Origin: Flammeovirgaceae bacterium UBA2786
GTDB lineage: Bacteria; Bacteroidota; Bacteroidia; Cytophagales; Cyclobacteriaceae
Reading direction: 5' to 3'
Assembly: GCA_002352225.1 (NCBI GenBank)
Contig: DEIA01000058.1
Location: 37,260 to 87,824, forward strand
Length of the DNA stretch: 50,565 nucleotides
Below, one piece after another: positions 7,596-15,899 of this stretch. Below the pieces are notes generated by a model that saw only the letters and a list, made by a program, of their open reading frames with translations, was not told where the DNA came from and searched no databases. Numbering within the stretch: position 1 is the first letter of the stretch; every line of letters starts with the position of its first letter. Both the position numbers and the translations under genes were made by a program.

Positions 7596-8627
7596 TCAAT
7601 TATACTTCACATAATTCTCCCACTTCTCAATCACCTCAACAAAATCAGCTGGCAACTCAGAATCGAATTGCATAAACTGATTGCTAACCGGGTGTATAAA
7701 GCCCAAGGTTTTGGCATGTAATGCCTGCCTGGGAATAATCTTAAAGCAGTTATCAATAAACTGTTTGTATTTAGAAAAAACCGTTCCTTTAATAATATCG
7801 CTTCCGCCATACATGGCATCGTTAAACAGTGGATGGCCGAGATAGCGCAAGTGTGCGCGTATTTGGTGCGTGCGCCCTGTTTCCAGTTTACATTCTATCA
7901 ATGAGACGTAGCGCAGGTCTTTTAATAATTTGTAATGTGTAATGGCATGCCTTCCAAAGTCCCCTTCCGGAAATGCAACTGTTACGCGCCTGTCTTTTAA
8001 ACTGCGACCTACGTGCACATTAATGGTGCCTTGTGGCGGATCGGGTATGCCCCACACAATGGCTTGATACGTTCGCTCAATGCTATGATCAAAAAATTGT
8101 TTGGCCAGTGAGTTCATAGCCAGCTCGGTTTTGGCAATTACCAACAGGCCCGAAGTGTCTTTATCAATGCGATGCACAAGGCCGGGCCGGCCTTCATTGC
8201 CTTTCATTTCGGGCAGATTTTGAAAATGCCAGGTAAGGGCATTTACCAGCGTACCACTCCAGTTTTGATAAGCCGGATGCACTACCATGCCGGCAGCTTT
8301 GTTTACAACCAACACATGCTCATCTTCAAAAACGATATTGAGCGCAATGTTTTCTGCCACTACATCGGTATCGCGCGGGGGTTCGGGTAGTGATACCGTT
8401 ATCACATCGTGCGGATGTATTTTATAATTGGGCTTAATGGGTTTATCATTCACCTTCACAAACCCGTCATGAATACCCGCCTGAATTTTGGTACGGGTTA
8501 CATTGGGTAACCGGTCCATCAAAAATTTATCAATACGGATCAGGCCCTGGTTGGCATCGGCCACAATGCGATGATGTTCAAACAAATCATCTTCATCATC
8601 TTCCGGTAAATCTTGTTGCTGGGTCAC
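7596..8627 (-). CDS. rluD: Ribosomal large-subunit pseudouridine synthase, RluD/RluA family
   Basis: 343 aa. An acidic N-tail is followed by an S4 RNA-binding domain (about residues 25-85, with RIDKFLMDRLPNVTRTKIQ) and the catalytic RluA-type domain. The catalytic motif GLVHRIDKDTSGLLVIAK includes the nucleophile Asp155. The further conserved segment ETGRTHQIRAHL is also present. RluD modifies uridines in helix 69 of 23S rRNA; which uridines this copy modifies cannot be told for certain, so RluD is the most likely member. It is monocistronic with a short leader. Confidence 0.9.
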   Translation of the reverse strand: MTQQQDLPEDDEDDLFEHHRIVADANQGLIRIDKFLMDRLPNVTRTKIQAGIHDGFVKVNDKPIKPNYKIHPHDVITVSLPEPPRDTDVVAENIALNIVFEDEHVLVVNKAAGMVVHPAYQNWSGTLVNALTWHFQNLPEMKGNEGRPGLVHRIDKDTSGLLVIAKTELAMNSLAKQFFDHSIERTYQAIVWGIPDPPQGTINVHVGRSLKDRRVTVAFPEGDFGRHAITHYKLLKDLRYVSLIECKLETGRTHQIRAHLRYLGHPLFNDAMYGGSDIIKGTVFSKYKQFIDNCFKIIPRQALHAKTLGFIHPVSNQFMQFDSELPADFVEVIEKWENYVKYN

Positions 8628-8645
8628 AGAATTAAATCAATCCTG

Positions 8646-8653
8646 CAAAAGTA
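8646..8653 (-). promoter_or_regulatory. Putative -7 box of rluD
   Basis: On the minus strand the octamer reads TACTTTTG, an exact TAnnTTTG match, 18 nt before the start codon. The -33 TTG is not evident. Confidence 0.4.
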
Positions 8654-8788
8654 ACGTATTAGTACGGATAATATCACCTTGCTCGGTTGCTCTTTAATTG
8701 ATGCTGTTTATAGGTGACCGAATGAATTTTTTGGAGGTACACTTATTTAAGTTTCAAAGTTTATACCTTGCAGGGCTAAGAATAACCT

Positions 8789-9145
8789 ATGAAAAAATTA
8801 CTGGTTTTTGTGTTGCTGATCGGATGTAGTGAAAAAAGCCCCGACTTACTGGCGCCCCAGGATTTTAAGACAAAACTGGAGGCCACAGAAAATGCAATTG
8901 TGCTTGATGTACGCACCGAAGAAGAGGTTGGTAGCGGAGCGTTGGCCGGAGCAACCAATATTGTATTTGATGAAAACTTTGCCAACAAGCTTGGTTCGCT
9001 TGAGCAAAAACCAATTTTTGTTTATTGTGCAGCGGGAGGACGAAGCGCAAAAGCAGCTAATATTTTAAGACAAAAGGGATACAGTGTATTTGAATTAGAT
9101 GGAGGAATTCGCGCCTGGAAAGATGCCGGCCTGCCCATTCAATAA
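8789..9145 (+). CDS. Rhodanese-domain lipoprotein
   Basis: 118 aa. The N-terminus MKKLLVFVLLIGC is a lipoprotein signal with Cys13 as the likely lipidated residue. A single rhodanese domain follows, with VLDVRTEEE (about 38-46) and the active-site loop CAAGGRS starting at Cys80, then the C-terminal ELDGGIRAWKDAGLP typical of sulfurtransferases. It may move sulfane sulfur or sense thiols in the periplasm; the acceptor is unknown. It lies 19 nt upstream of another lipoprotein gene on the same strand. Confidence 0.88.
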   Translation: MKKLLVFVLLIGCSEKSPDLLAPQDFKTKLEATENAIVLDVRTEEEVGSGALAGATNIVFDENFANKLGSLEQKPIFVYCAAGGRSAKAANILRQKGYSVFELDGGIRAWKDAGLPIQ

Positions 9146-9164
9146 TCTTTAATTTTATTTAGGT

Positions 9165-10019
9165 ATGATTCGACTATGGACAGCAGGCCTATGTTTGCTT
9201 ACAGCCTGTTCGGGAAGTAAAATTTCTGATCAATTTTCTTCTGCAGAAGAACAAGGTACGGTAGATATGAAACTGGAGGAAGCTTCAGGATTGGTAGCAA
9301 GTGCTGCACACCCGGGTTACTTCTGGACACACAACGACAGTGGAAATAGTGCGGAATTATTTCTGATAGATTCAACCGCCCATATTACTGCCACCATGCC
9401 TCTGGGCAATGTAAGTAACCGCGATTGGGAAGATATTACATTGGGGCCCGGGCCCGATCCTGACAAGACCTATGTATATGTTGGCGACATTGGTGATAAT
9501 AAAGGTCAACATCAGTTTAAAATTATTTACCGCCTGGAAGAACCAACGGGTATTGAAAATAAACGGATTGAAAATTTTGACACGTTATTTATACAATTAC
9601 CAGATGGCCCCCGCGATTCGGAGACGTTAATGATCGACCCGATTTCTTCCAACATGTTTATTGTTTCCAAACGCGAAGACTCTGTAAGGCTATATTTATT
9701 CTCTAACACGTGGAAATCGGGAGATACATTAACAGCAGAACTTAAAATTAAAATGCCGTACAATCTTACCGTAGCAGCTGATATCTCGGCAGACGGTAGC
9801 GAGGTACTATTGAAAAATTACGATCACATTTTTTATTGGAAAAGAAAAGGTTCAGAACCAATTGCTGATTTGCTTAGCCAAACGCCACTCGAATTGAAAT
9901 ACAAGCCTGAAAAGCAGGGAGAATCCATTGCCTGGAAGCGCGATGGATCGGGGTATTACACGCTGAGCGAATCCACTACACACGAGCGCGCACGACTATT
10001 ATTTTATAAACGAAAGTAA
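9165..10019 (+). CDS. Lipoprotein with probable beta-propeller-like repeats, function unknown
   Basis: 284 aa, signal ending in LLTAC with Cys15 lipidated. The body starts with LEEASGLVASAAHPGYFWTHNDSG and continues with short alternating beta strands (NVSNRDWEDITLGPGPDPDKTYVYVGDIGDNKG), a style seen in secreted propeller-like proteins of this phylum. No catalytic motif is recognised. It probably shares a transcript with the rhodanese lipoprotein. A long interrupted hairpin follows, overlapping the end of the convergent prenyltransferase gene. Confidence 0.6.
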   Translation: MIRLWTAGLCLLTACSGSKISDQFSSAEEQGTVDMKLEEASGLVASAAHPGYFWTHNDSGNSAELFLIDSTAHITATMPLGNVSNRDWEDITLGPGPDPDKTYVYVGDIGDNKGQHQFKIIYRLEEPTGIENKRIENFDTLFIQLPDGPRDSETLMIDPISSNMFIVSKREDSVRLYLFSNTWKSGDTLTAELKIKMPYNLTVAADISADGSEVLLKNYDHIFYWKRKGSEPIADLLSQTPLELKYKPEKQGESIAWKRDGSGYYTLSESTTHERARLLFYKRK

Positions 10020-10023
10020 GGTA

Positions 10024-10064
10024 GTAATAGCATCTTACACCTTGATGGTGTATGACGCTATTAC
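10024..10064. terminator. Interrupted hairpin between convergent genes
   Basis: GTAATAGC (10024-10031) pairs with GCTATTAC (10057-10064), and inside it TACACC (10036-10041) pairs with GGTGTA (10047-10052). The outer arm covers the stop codon of the prenyltransferase gene. No T-run follows on either strand, so it is a probable but not classical bidirectional terminator. Confidence 0.45.
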
Positions 10065-11032
10065 GACTGCCGGTTGATTAATTCCTGAGTAAACCGTATC
10101 AGGGTTTGTTTTGGAATGGAATCGGGTAATACATGCAGTTTTTCAAAGCCTTTGGAAAAGCATTCTTCAATTTTTTGCTCTGCCAGAATACCAATGTTAA
10201 GCTGATCGTAAATAGCCGTAACCGCTTTAACCTTTTTCTGTTTGTTGAATTTTTTTGCATTCAACCAAAAATCGAGTTCGCGTTTGATGTTGCCTCTTGC
10301 CTTTTCTCTGGCTTTAATTAAAAGATACGTTTTCTTATTGGCTACAATATCACCCCCCACTTGCTTCCCGAATTTTTTCTTGTCGGCATACACATCCAGC
10401 AAATCATCTTTTAATTGAAATCCAATTCCCACCAATGTTCCAAATTCGCGTAACGCAATACGTTCTTTTTCCGGAGCATGAGCCAATAAAGCCCCCAACT
10501 CTAAACTAAACCCGAGCAGAACAGCTGTTTTAAGCCGTATCATCTCAATGTATTGTGCTTCGGTAACATTGTTTTTGAGTTCAAAATCCATGTCCCACTG
10601 TTGTCCTTCGCACACTTCAGCTGCGCATTTATTAAACAAGGAAAGAACGGTTGGCAGAATATCTTTATCCAGATCCAGGAAAAGATCGTACACTTTAACC
10701 AGCATTACATCGCCCGAAAGAATTGCTGTATTGGTATTCCACTTCTCATGTACAGTAGCTTTGCCTCTGCGCAATGGAGCATTGTCCATAATATCGTCAT
10801 GCATCAGAGTGAAGTTGTGAAAGGCCTCAACAGCGGCTGCATATTTTATAATTTTTTCAGAATCGTTTTTATAAAGCGAATAAGCTAACGTAGTTAATAG
10901 CGGGCGTATTCTTTTTCCGCCCAGCGCCATTATGTAGCGGATAGGCTCGTATAACGATTTGGGCTGAGTGCCAAAAGGCTGATTTTTGATTTCCGCTTCT
11001 ATGAGTTGGAGAATCTCTTTGATTGTGAACAT
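10061..11032 (-). CDS. Polyprenyl (isoprenyl) diphosphate synthase
   Basis: 323 aa from the ATG at 11032. The longer form from 11080 would overlap the end of the RNase R gene and has no family support. Motifs in order: GGKRIRP (about 38-44), the first Asp-rich motif DDIMD (79-83), the basic LRRGK stretch (about 87-91), and the second Asp-rich motif DDLLD (209-213) with the KQVGGDI segment after it. These are the Mg/diphosphate sites of trans-prenyltransferases that elongate isoprenoid chains from isopentenyl diphosphate, for quinone tails or other lipids. Chain length is not predictable. Its start lies about 10 nt after the RNase R stop, an operon arrangement. Confidence 0.92.
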   Translation of the reverse strand: MFTIKEILQLIEAEIKNQPFGTQPKSLYEPIRYIMALGGKRIRPLLTTLAYSLYKNDSEKIIKYAAAVEAFHNFTLMHDDIMDNAPLRRGKATVHEKWNTNTAILSGDVMLVKVYDLFLDLDKDILPTVLSLFNKCAAEVCEGQQWDMDFELKNNVTEAQYIEMIRLKTAVLLGFSLELGALLAHAPEKERIALREFGTLVGIGFQLKDDLLDVYADKKKFGKQVGGDIVANKKTYLLIKAREKARGNIKRELDFWLNAKKFNKQKKVKAVTAIYDQLNIGILAEQKIEECFSKGFEKLHVLPDSIPKQTLIRFTQELINRQS

Positions 11033-11042
11033 CGCGCCTGAT

Positions 11043-13226
11043 TTAAAAATCATCCAATGAGTAAACCGACTTGGTTTCAAAAGTCAGATCTATCATCCTT
11101 CGATCTACATCTGTCTTTTTAATCCATACCTGTACCGTATCGCCAAGCCTGTAAATTTTCTTTCTGCGTCTCCCAATCACACGATAGTTTTTTTCGTCAA
11201 ACTCGTAAAAATCATCTTTCATGTCGGCCATACGCACCATGCCTTCGCATTTGGTTTCAGTAATTTCTACAAACACACCAAAATCGGTAACTCCGGTAAT
11301 AATGCCATCGTACGCTTTGTTTTCGGCCAGGCTCATAAACTCCACCTGTTTGTATTTAATGGAGGCCCGCTCAGCATCGGCTGCGCGTTTTTCCCGTTCG
11401 GATGAATGAATGCATTTTTCTTCGTATTGTTTTTTGTTAACCGATTTTTCATTGTCGAGGTAATGTTGCAACAAGCGGTGCACCATCATATCCGGATACC
11501 TGCGGATAGGGGAGGTAAAGTGAGTGTAATGATCAAAGGCCAGCCCAAAATGCCCCTTTGCATCGGTTGTATATTTTGCCTTTGCCATGGCGCGCACGGC
11601 CAATGATTGTAGTACATTTTGTTCGGGCTTGCCTTCAATGGTATCCATCAGCTTGTTCAGCGAACGCGAGATCGAATTGCTTTCCAATTGTAATTGATGG
11701 CCAAACTGTTTGGCAAAGCGTGCGAAGTCTTCCACCTTTTCCTGATCGGGTAAATCGTGTGTGCGGTACACAAACGTATTTTTATCTTCACCCTTTTTCA
11801 TTTTGAACACGTATGTAGCCACGGCACGATTGGCCAGCAACATAAATTCCTCTATCAACTTGTGCGCATCTTTCCGCACCTTCGGCACTACTGCCAATGG
11901 CTTGCCTTTTTCGTCCAGTTTGAATTTTACTTCTGTGGTTTCAAAATTCACTGCCCCTTTCTTAAATCTTTCTTTGCGAAGTATGTGGTGCAGCTCATTT
12001 AGAGTTTTCAATTCTTCAGCAAAAGTTCCGTTGCCGGTTTCTATTACTTCCTGGGCCTGCTCGTACGTAAACCGATGATTGGAATGAATTACCGTGCGAC
12101 CAAACCATTCTTTATGAATTTTGCCCTTTATGTCCATTTCAAACACAGCCGCAAAGGTTAGTTTGTCTTCGTGCGGGCGCAGTGAACAAAGGGCATTTGA
12201 TAAACGCTCCGGTAACATGGGCACTGTGCGATCCACCAGGTAAACCGAGGTGGCACGATCAAAGGCATCTTCATCTAATAATGTACCCGGCTGTACATAA
12301 TGTGTTACATCGGCAATGTGTACACCAATTTCATAGTTGCCGTTTTCCAGTTTGCGGAAAGAGATAGCATCGTCAAAATCTTTGGCATCTTCCGGATCGA
12401 TAGTAAACGTTAGCACATCACGAAAGTCTTTTCGTTTTTTAACTTCTTCCGGGGTAATTCCTTCACTAATTTTTTCAGATTCTTTCAATACGTTTTCGGG
12501 GAAACGGAACGGTAATTCGAACTCGGCCATAATAGAATGAATCTCCGCTTCGTTCTCTCCGGTTTTACCCAGTATCTCTACCACCTTTGCTTCGGGGCTT
12601 TTATCGCGTTCGCCCCATTTTACCACCTCAAACAGAACCTTGTCGTTTGCAACAGCGCCATTCAGGTTTTCGGGATAAATAAAAAAATCCTGATATATTT
12701 TTTTGAAGTCGGGCACTACAAAACCAAAGTTGCGCGAAAGTTCAATACGGCCCACATACCTGCTGCGCCCGCGTTTAATAACTGCGGTAACTTTACCCTC
12801 GGGGTGCTCGCCCATCCGCTTTTTGTAAACCTCTACCTCAACGGTATCGCCATGTATGGCTGTGGCCAGATCGGACGACCGGATGTAAATATCCTTTCTT
12901 CCCCCTTCGCCTGTAGTGATATAAGCAAAGCGCGGGTTAACATGATCGACCACACCAGTAATACCAGCGCCAAGGCTCTTGCGGGTACTTTTATACTGGC
13001 CTGAGTTGGTCTGCTCAACCTTTCCTTCTATTTCAAGTACATCCAGTAGTTTATAAAGATCTTCAATTAATGATTTCTTTTTAAGGCTTAGTTTTTTAAC
13101 CAATTGTTGAACGCTATAACTTTTACCTTCGGCTTCTTGCAGAAACCGGGTGAGGGCAGAATACAAGCCGCCACGTTCTTTCTTATCGCGCTTGTCTTTT
13201 TTTTCTTTAAATTTCTTTTTACTCAT
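11043..13226 (-). CDS. rnr: Ribonuclease R (RNase II/R family exoribonuclease)
   Basis: 727 aa. A basic Lys-rich start is followed by an N-terminal winged-helix-like part, cold-shock-like domains (GAGITGVVDHVNPRFAYITT region), the catalytic RNB domain beginning at DPEDAKDFDDAIS with the conserved acidic cluster and VHIADVTHYV, and a C-terminal S1 domain (YDGIITGVTDFGVFVEI). It degrades structured RNA 3' to 5'. Length is close to Bacteroidota RNase R. The terminal Lys-rich tail of E. coli RNase R is absent, with a short acidic end instead. The polyprenyl synthase gene follows immediately. Confidence 0.95.
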   Translation of the reverse strand: MSKKKFKEKKDKRDKKERGGLYSALTRFLQEAEGKSYSVQQLVKKLSLKKKSLIEDLYKLLDVLEIEGKVEQTNSGQYKSTRKSLGAGITGVVDHVNPRFAYITTGEGGRKDIYIRSSDLATAIHGDTVEVEVYKKRMGEHPEGKVTAVIKRGRSRYVGRIELSRNFGFVVPDFKKIYQDFFIYPENLNGAVANDKVLFEVVKWGERDKSPEAKVVEILGKTGENEAEIHSIMAEFELPFRFPENVLKESEKISEGITPEEVKKRKDFRDVLTFTIDPEDAKDFDDAISFRKLENGNYEIGVHIADVTHYVQPGTLLDEDAFDRATSVYLVDRTVPMLPERLSNALCSLRPHEDKLTFAAVFEMDIKGKIHKEWFGRTVIHSNHRFTYEQAQEVIETGNGTFAEELKTLNELHHILRKERFKKGAVNFETTEVKFKLDEKGKPLAVVPKVRKDAHKLIEEFMLLANRAVATYVFKMKKGEDKNTFVYRTHDLPDQEKVEDFARFAKQFGHQLQLESNSISRSLNKLMDTIEGKPEQNVLQSLAVRAMAKAKYTTDAKGHFGLAFDHYTHFTSPIRRYPDMMVHRLLQHYLDNEKSVNKKQYEEKCIHSSEREKRAADAERASIKYKQVEFMSLAENKAYDGIITGVTDFGVFVEITETKCEGMVRMADMKDDFYEFDEKNYRVIGRRRKKIYRLGDTVQVWIKKTDVDRRMIDLTFETKSVYSLDDF

Positions 13227-13239
13227 TCTTTTAATGCGG

Positions 13240-13265
13240 AAAACACGGAGGAGTTCACAGAGATT
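13240..13265. repeat. Possible member of a CACGGAG/CACAGAG intergenic motif family
   Basis: Between RNase R and the exonuclease gene, the segment AACACGGAGGAGTTCACAGA resembles a degenerate intergenic motif seen in many bacterial genomes. The resemblance is only from memory and there is no second copy in the window. Confidence 0.2.
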
Positions 13266-13335
13266 AGTATCCGTTTACAACTCGTTTCATTCCGTCTATT
13301 AGTTTTAATAATACTTGTTTTGAGAGGCTGCTTGT

Positions 13336-14046
13336 TCAGGTGTTTACAATCTGGCTTAAATCCAGGATGGGATGCCCTTTCATTCGCAAATACAATTGTG
13401 CTACAGCCACCGCATCGCCCACGCAGTATTCAGCAATTTTTTTCAAATCGCCTTGCTGATAATACACATTACTTACCATAGAGCCATCCATAACGCCCTT
13501 GCTGGTTGGAATATTGAATATAGCGGTTAGCAAATCGAGCGAGGTGTAGTGTTTGTAATCACCAAATTTCCACATCTCCATTGTATCCAAATGGTTTACT
13601 TCCCAGGGTTTTTTGCCGGCCACATTCAACACAGACGGAATGGGCAACCCATTTACCAATGCTCTTCGGCAGATGTAGGGAAAATCAAATTCTTTACCAT
13701 TATGTGCGCAGAGCCGTGTGGCTGGCCCCAGCTTCTCAAGTGTATCGCGAAATTCAGTTAATACTTTTTTCTCATCGTCATCAGCAAAATAGCGTGTGCG
13801 TAAACTTAATACTCCGTTTTGTTCCGCAAACCTGGCAATAGCTATTACAATGATTTTTCCGAACTCAGAATAAATTCCCGCTTTATCATAAAACAGGTCT
13901 TCATCTGTTTGGCCTTCTTCCTGTTTAAAAAAATTTGCTTTGCGTGCCCATTGGGTTTTGAGTCGCTCATTGAGAGTTGCGTATTTATTTACACATCGAA
14001 CGGTTTCAATGTCCAGAAATAAAATGTCTTTAAGTTCGGCCTGCAT
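13336..14046 (-). CDS. DEDDy-type 3'-5' exonuclease (PolB exonuclease-domain related)
   Basis: 236 aa. Exonuclease motif I is FLDIETV (Asp12, Glu14). Motif II lies in LCAHNGKEFDFPYI with the conserved Asn and Asp. Motif III is EYCVGDA with the Tyr-x(3)-Asp spacing of the DEDDy subgroup. This is the stand-alone relative of the proofreading domain of family B polymerases, common in Bacteroidota. It likely trims DNA ends or mismatches. It precedes RNase R on the same strand with a 109-base gap, so cotranscription is uncertain. Confidence 0.85.
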   Translation of the reverse strand: MQAELKDILFLDIETVRCVNKYATLNERLKTQWARKANFFKQEEGQTDEDLFYDKAGIYSEFGKIIVIAIARFAEQNGVLSLRTRYFADDDEKKVLTEFRDTLEKLGPATRLCAHNGKEFDFPYICRRALVNGLPIPSVLNVAGKKPWEVNHLDTMEMWKFGDYKHYTSLDLLTAIFNIPTSKGVMDGSMVSNVYYQQGDLKKIAEYCVGDAVAVAQLYLRMKGHPILDLSQIVNT

Positions 14047-14064
14047 ACCGGTGTTATTTCTTTT

Positions 14065-14072
14065 TAAAGATA
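14065..14072 (-). promoter_or_regulatory. Putative -7 box of the exonuclease gene
   Basis: On the minus strand this reads TATCTTTA, one base off TAnnTTTG, about 18 nt before the exonuclease ATG. Confidence 0.3.
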
Positions 14073-14091
14073 CACATTAAAGTAATGGCTG

Positions 14092-14496
14092 TTAAGAATG
14101 TAGCACACCTTCTTTGTTTAATTCTTTAATAAATGTAAGGTTGGCTTCGGAAATAGAATCGGGCACGAATACAAACCTGCGGTCGTAAATCTGGTTGCCA
14201 ATGTAATAGCTTACCCAATATTCATTATTAAGATGAAAGAGTTTTTCGTCCAGCGGTTCAACCAGCACGGCTCCATTGGCGGGCACCGTTTCCAGAAAAT
14301 GGCGCAAGGTTGATGTGCGTTGGGTTTCGCCTTCCTTTTCGCCATAGCCTTTACTGGCTACCAGCGTGTTTTCTATTGCGAAAGGGTTGTTGTTAATCAA
14401 ATACACACGCCATTCATCCTGGTTCAGGATGTTCTTTTCTCGCGTTATCGCAACCGTAACACTCTTTACTTCCGGTATTTCTATATCTTTTTTCAT
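14092..14496 (-). CDS. Conserved Bacteroidota protein of unknown function
   Basis: 134 aa from the ATG at 14496 (MKKDIEIPEVKSVTVAI); seven residues longer from 14517. The beta-rich sequence with WRVYLINNNPFAIENTLVASKGYGEKEG and a C-terminal RFVFVPDSISEANLTFI looks like a known conserved family that I recall being labelled phenylalanyl-tRNA synthetase subunit in some genomes, without any synthetase motif to justify it. Function unknown. It follows lipB on the same strand and may share its transcript. Confidence 0.6.
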   Translation of the reverse strand: MKKDIEIPEVKSVTVAITREKNILNQDEWRVYLINNNPFAIENTLVASKGYGEKEGETQRTSTLRHFLETVPANGAVLVEPLDEKLFHLNNEYWVSYYIGNQIYDRRFVFVPDSISEANLTFIKELNKEGVLHS

Positions 14497-14555
14497 AGGG
14501 TTATCAATAACGGGCATATCCGCTTTTCACGGTTATGCCGGATAAGTAGTTGGCT

Positions 14556-15269
14556 TTAGTTGATCAGCTCCATTTCAAAAAGTGAGATTAGCTTTTCTTT
14601 CAGAATTTTTTTCACCCGCTCAATGTCCTGTGGGCCGCCCATCTCCTTTTGTAATGATGTAACGGTTTTATCGGCAATCCCGCAAGGCACAATGTTGGTG
14701 AAGTAATCCAGGCTTGCGTTTACATTAAATGCTAATCCATGCATGGTTACCCAGCGGCTGGTTTTTACCCCCAATGCGCAAATTTTGCGGGCATTCTTTT
14801 CATTTTCAGAGTCAATCCACACCCCGGTAAGGCTCTTAATACGGCCAGCCTGAATAGCGAATTCTTTTAAAGTTTGAATAACCGCTTCTTCCAACAGGCG
14901 CATATACTTATGAATGTCGGTAAAGAAATTTTCCAGATCGATAATCGGATAAACTACAATCTGTCCCGGACCATGATAGGTAATATCACCTCCGCGATTG
15001 ATGTGATAATAGGTTGCGGCAACGGTGTTTAGTTCTTCCTTTTTTACCAGCAGGTTTTGTTCATTGCCACTTTTACCAAGGGTATATACGTGTGGATGTT
15101 CACAGAAGAGCAGGTAATTAGGAGTTATTTGCTGGTCGCCCGAGTTTCGATTAAGGGCCTTAATGTCCAGTATAGATTGAAACAAGTTGGTTTGGTAATC
15201 CCAGGCTTGTTTGTAATCCATAAGGCCCAGGTCAATGAATTTGGTTTTTTTGTTGAGAGTAGTGTTCAA
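14556..15269 (-). CDS. lipB: Lipoyl(octanoyl) transferase LipB, TTG start
   Basis: 237 aa. The signature RGGDITYHGPGQ is at residues 92-103, Lys169 in ALGVK is the conserved lysine, and the catalytic Cys196 lies in IVPCGIA. LipB moves octanoyl from acyl-carrier protein to lipoyl domains, the first step of lipoate synthesis. Length (about 230-240) and the N-terminal IDLGLMDYKQAW support a start upstream of the first ATG (Met17). The TTG at 15269 overlaps the stop of the repaired toxin frame in TTGA, so translation is likely coupled to the gene before it. Confidence 0.92.
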   Translation of the reverse strand: MNTTLNKKTKFIDLGLMDYKQAWDYQTNLFQSILDIKALNRNSGDQQITPNYLLFCEHPHVYTLGKSGNEQNLLVKKEELNTVAATYYHINRGGDITYHGPGQIVVYPIIDLENFFTDIHKYMRLLEEAVIQTLKEFAIQAGRIKSLTGVWIDSENEKNARKICALGVKTSRWVTMHGLAFNVNASLDYFTNIVPCGIADKTVTSLQKEMGGPQDIERVKKILKEKLISLFEMELIN

Positions 15270-15621
15270 AATTTTGTTTGCCGTATAAAGTTTTCTTCTA
15301 TAACCGTAATTGATCTCCGGAAATCAAACAGTTTACTGTTGAGTATTTCAATTACAAGATGAGCTGGAGTAGTGGCTTCAAATTTTTGTAACCGGAAATA
15401 AAATATGCCATTTTCAGCAACACACCCTCTTTAAAAATCAACTGACCAAAATCGCGATCAAAAGTAAGAATGAGCCGATTTTCCTGATTTGCCAGCACTA
15501 CAATTTCCTTGTCGGATATACCCGGGTTTTGTTTCAGAACACTTCGTGTATCGAATCCTGAAAGGGTTAAAACATCAATGCTTGCGCTGGGAAAATTTTC
15601 ATCAGCAAGCCGTTTTATCAT
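15266..15621 (-). pseudogene. DUF5615 PIN-like toxin gene with a frameshift
   Basis: The ATG at 15621 overlaps the antitoxin stop. The first frame encodes 89 aa and stops at 15352. Residues 1-66 are typical of DUF5615 (MIKRLADENFP..., LTFDRDFGQLIF), but the last ~20 residues do not fit. In the -1 frame the sequence continues from about 15409 with GIFYFRLQ and then HLVIEILN, SITVIEEN and a stop at 15266, which is the expected DUF5615 C-terminus. A one-base loss between 15430 and 15407 would explain it. The joined protein would be about 118 aa, the family's usual size. The gene is the toxin (predicted nuclease) of a DUF433/DUF5615 pair, probably broken unless this is a sequencing error. Confidence 0.8.
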
Positions 15622-15854
15622 ACTGATATTTTATGATCAAAAATGAGCCCCTCTTTTACCCCATCCTGAGCAAAAGCAAAAACGGCCTGCAGGTCTTCCT
15701 TATTAAGAGACGGATAGTTTTCCAACACTTTTGTTTCCGTCCATCCATTGGCAAATAATCCCAAAAGAAACTCAACGGATAATCGTGTACCTTTAATTAC
15801 TGGTTTTCCGGCCAGAATGTCTTTGTCTGATGTAATACGTTCGCGCCAATTCAT
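15618..15854 (-). CDS. DUF433 antitoxin
   Basis: 78 aa, with the family pattern ITSDKDILAGKPVIKGTRLSVEFLL near the start and GWTETKVLENYPSLNKEDLQAVFAFA after it. DUF433 proteins carry a winged-helix DNA-binding region and pair with DUF5615 nucleases, likely repressing the operon and blocking the toxin. Its stop overlaps the toxin ATG in an ATGA. A TACCTTTA box at 15866-15859 lies so close to the ATG that a leaderless transcript is possible. Confidence 0.88.
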   Translation of the reverse strand: MNWRERITSDKDILAGKPVIKGTRLSVEFLLGLFANGWTETKVLENYPSLNKEDLQAVFAFAQDGVKEGLIFDHKISV

Positions 15855-15899
15855 GATATAAAGGTAACAAACTTGAATTTTAATCTCTTCAACTGTTTT

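Noticed and set aside
11030..11080. Longer start for the prenyl synthase at 11080
   Set aside because: It would overlap the end of rnr and add residues with no family match; the ATG at 11032 gives the usual N-terminus.
15400..15440. Programmed -1 frameshifting in the DUF5615 gene
   Set aside because: The -1 frame has a TAA at 15433-15431, so the slip must occur after it, and no canonical slippery heptamer is present in zero frame between 15430 and 15407. A one-base loss or sequencing error is simpler.
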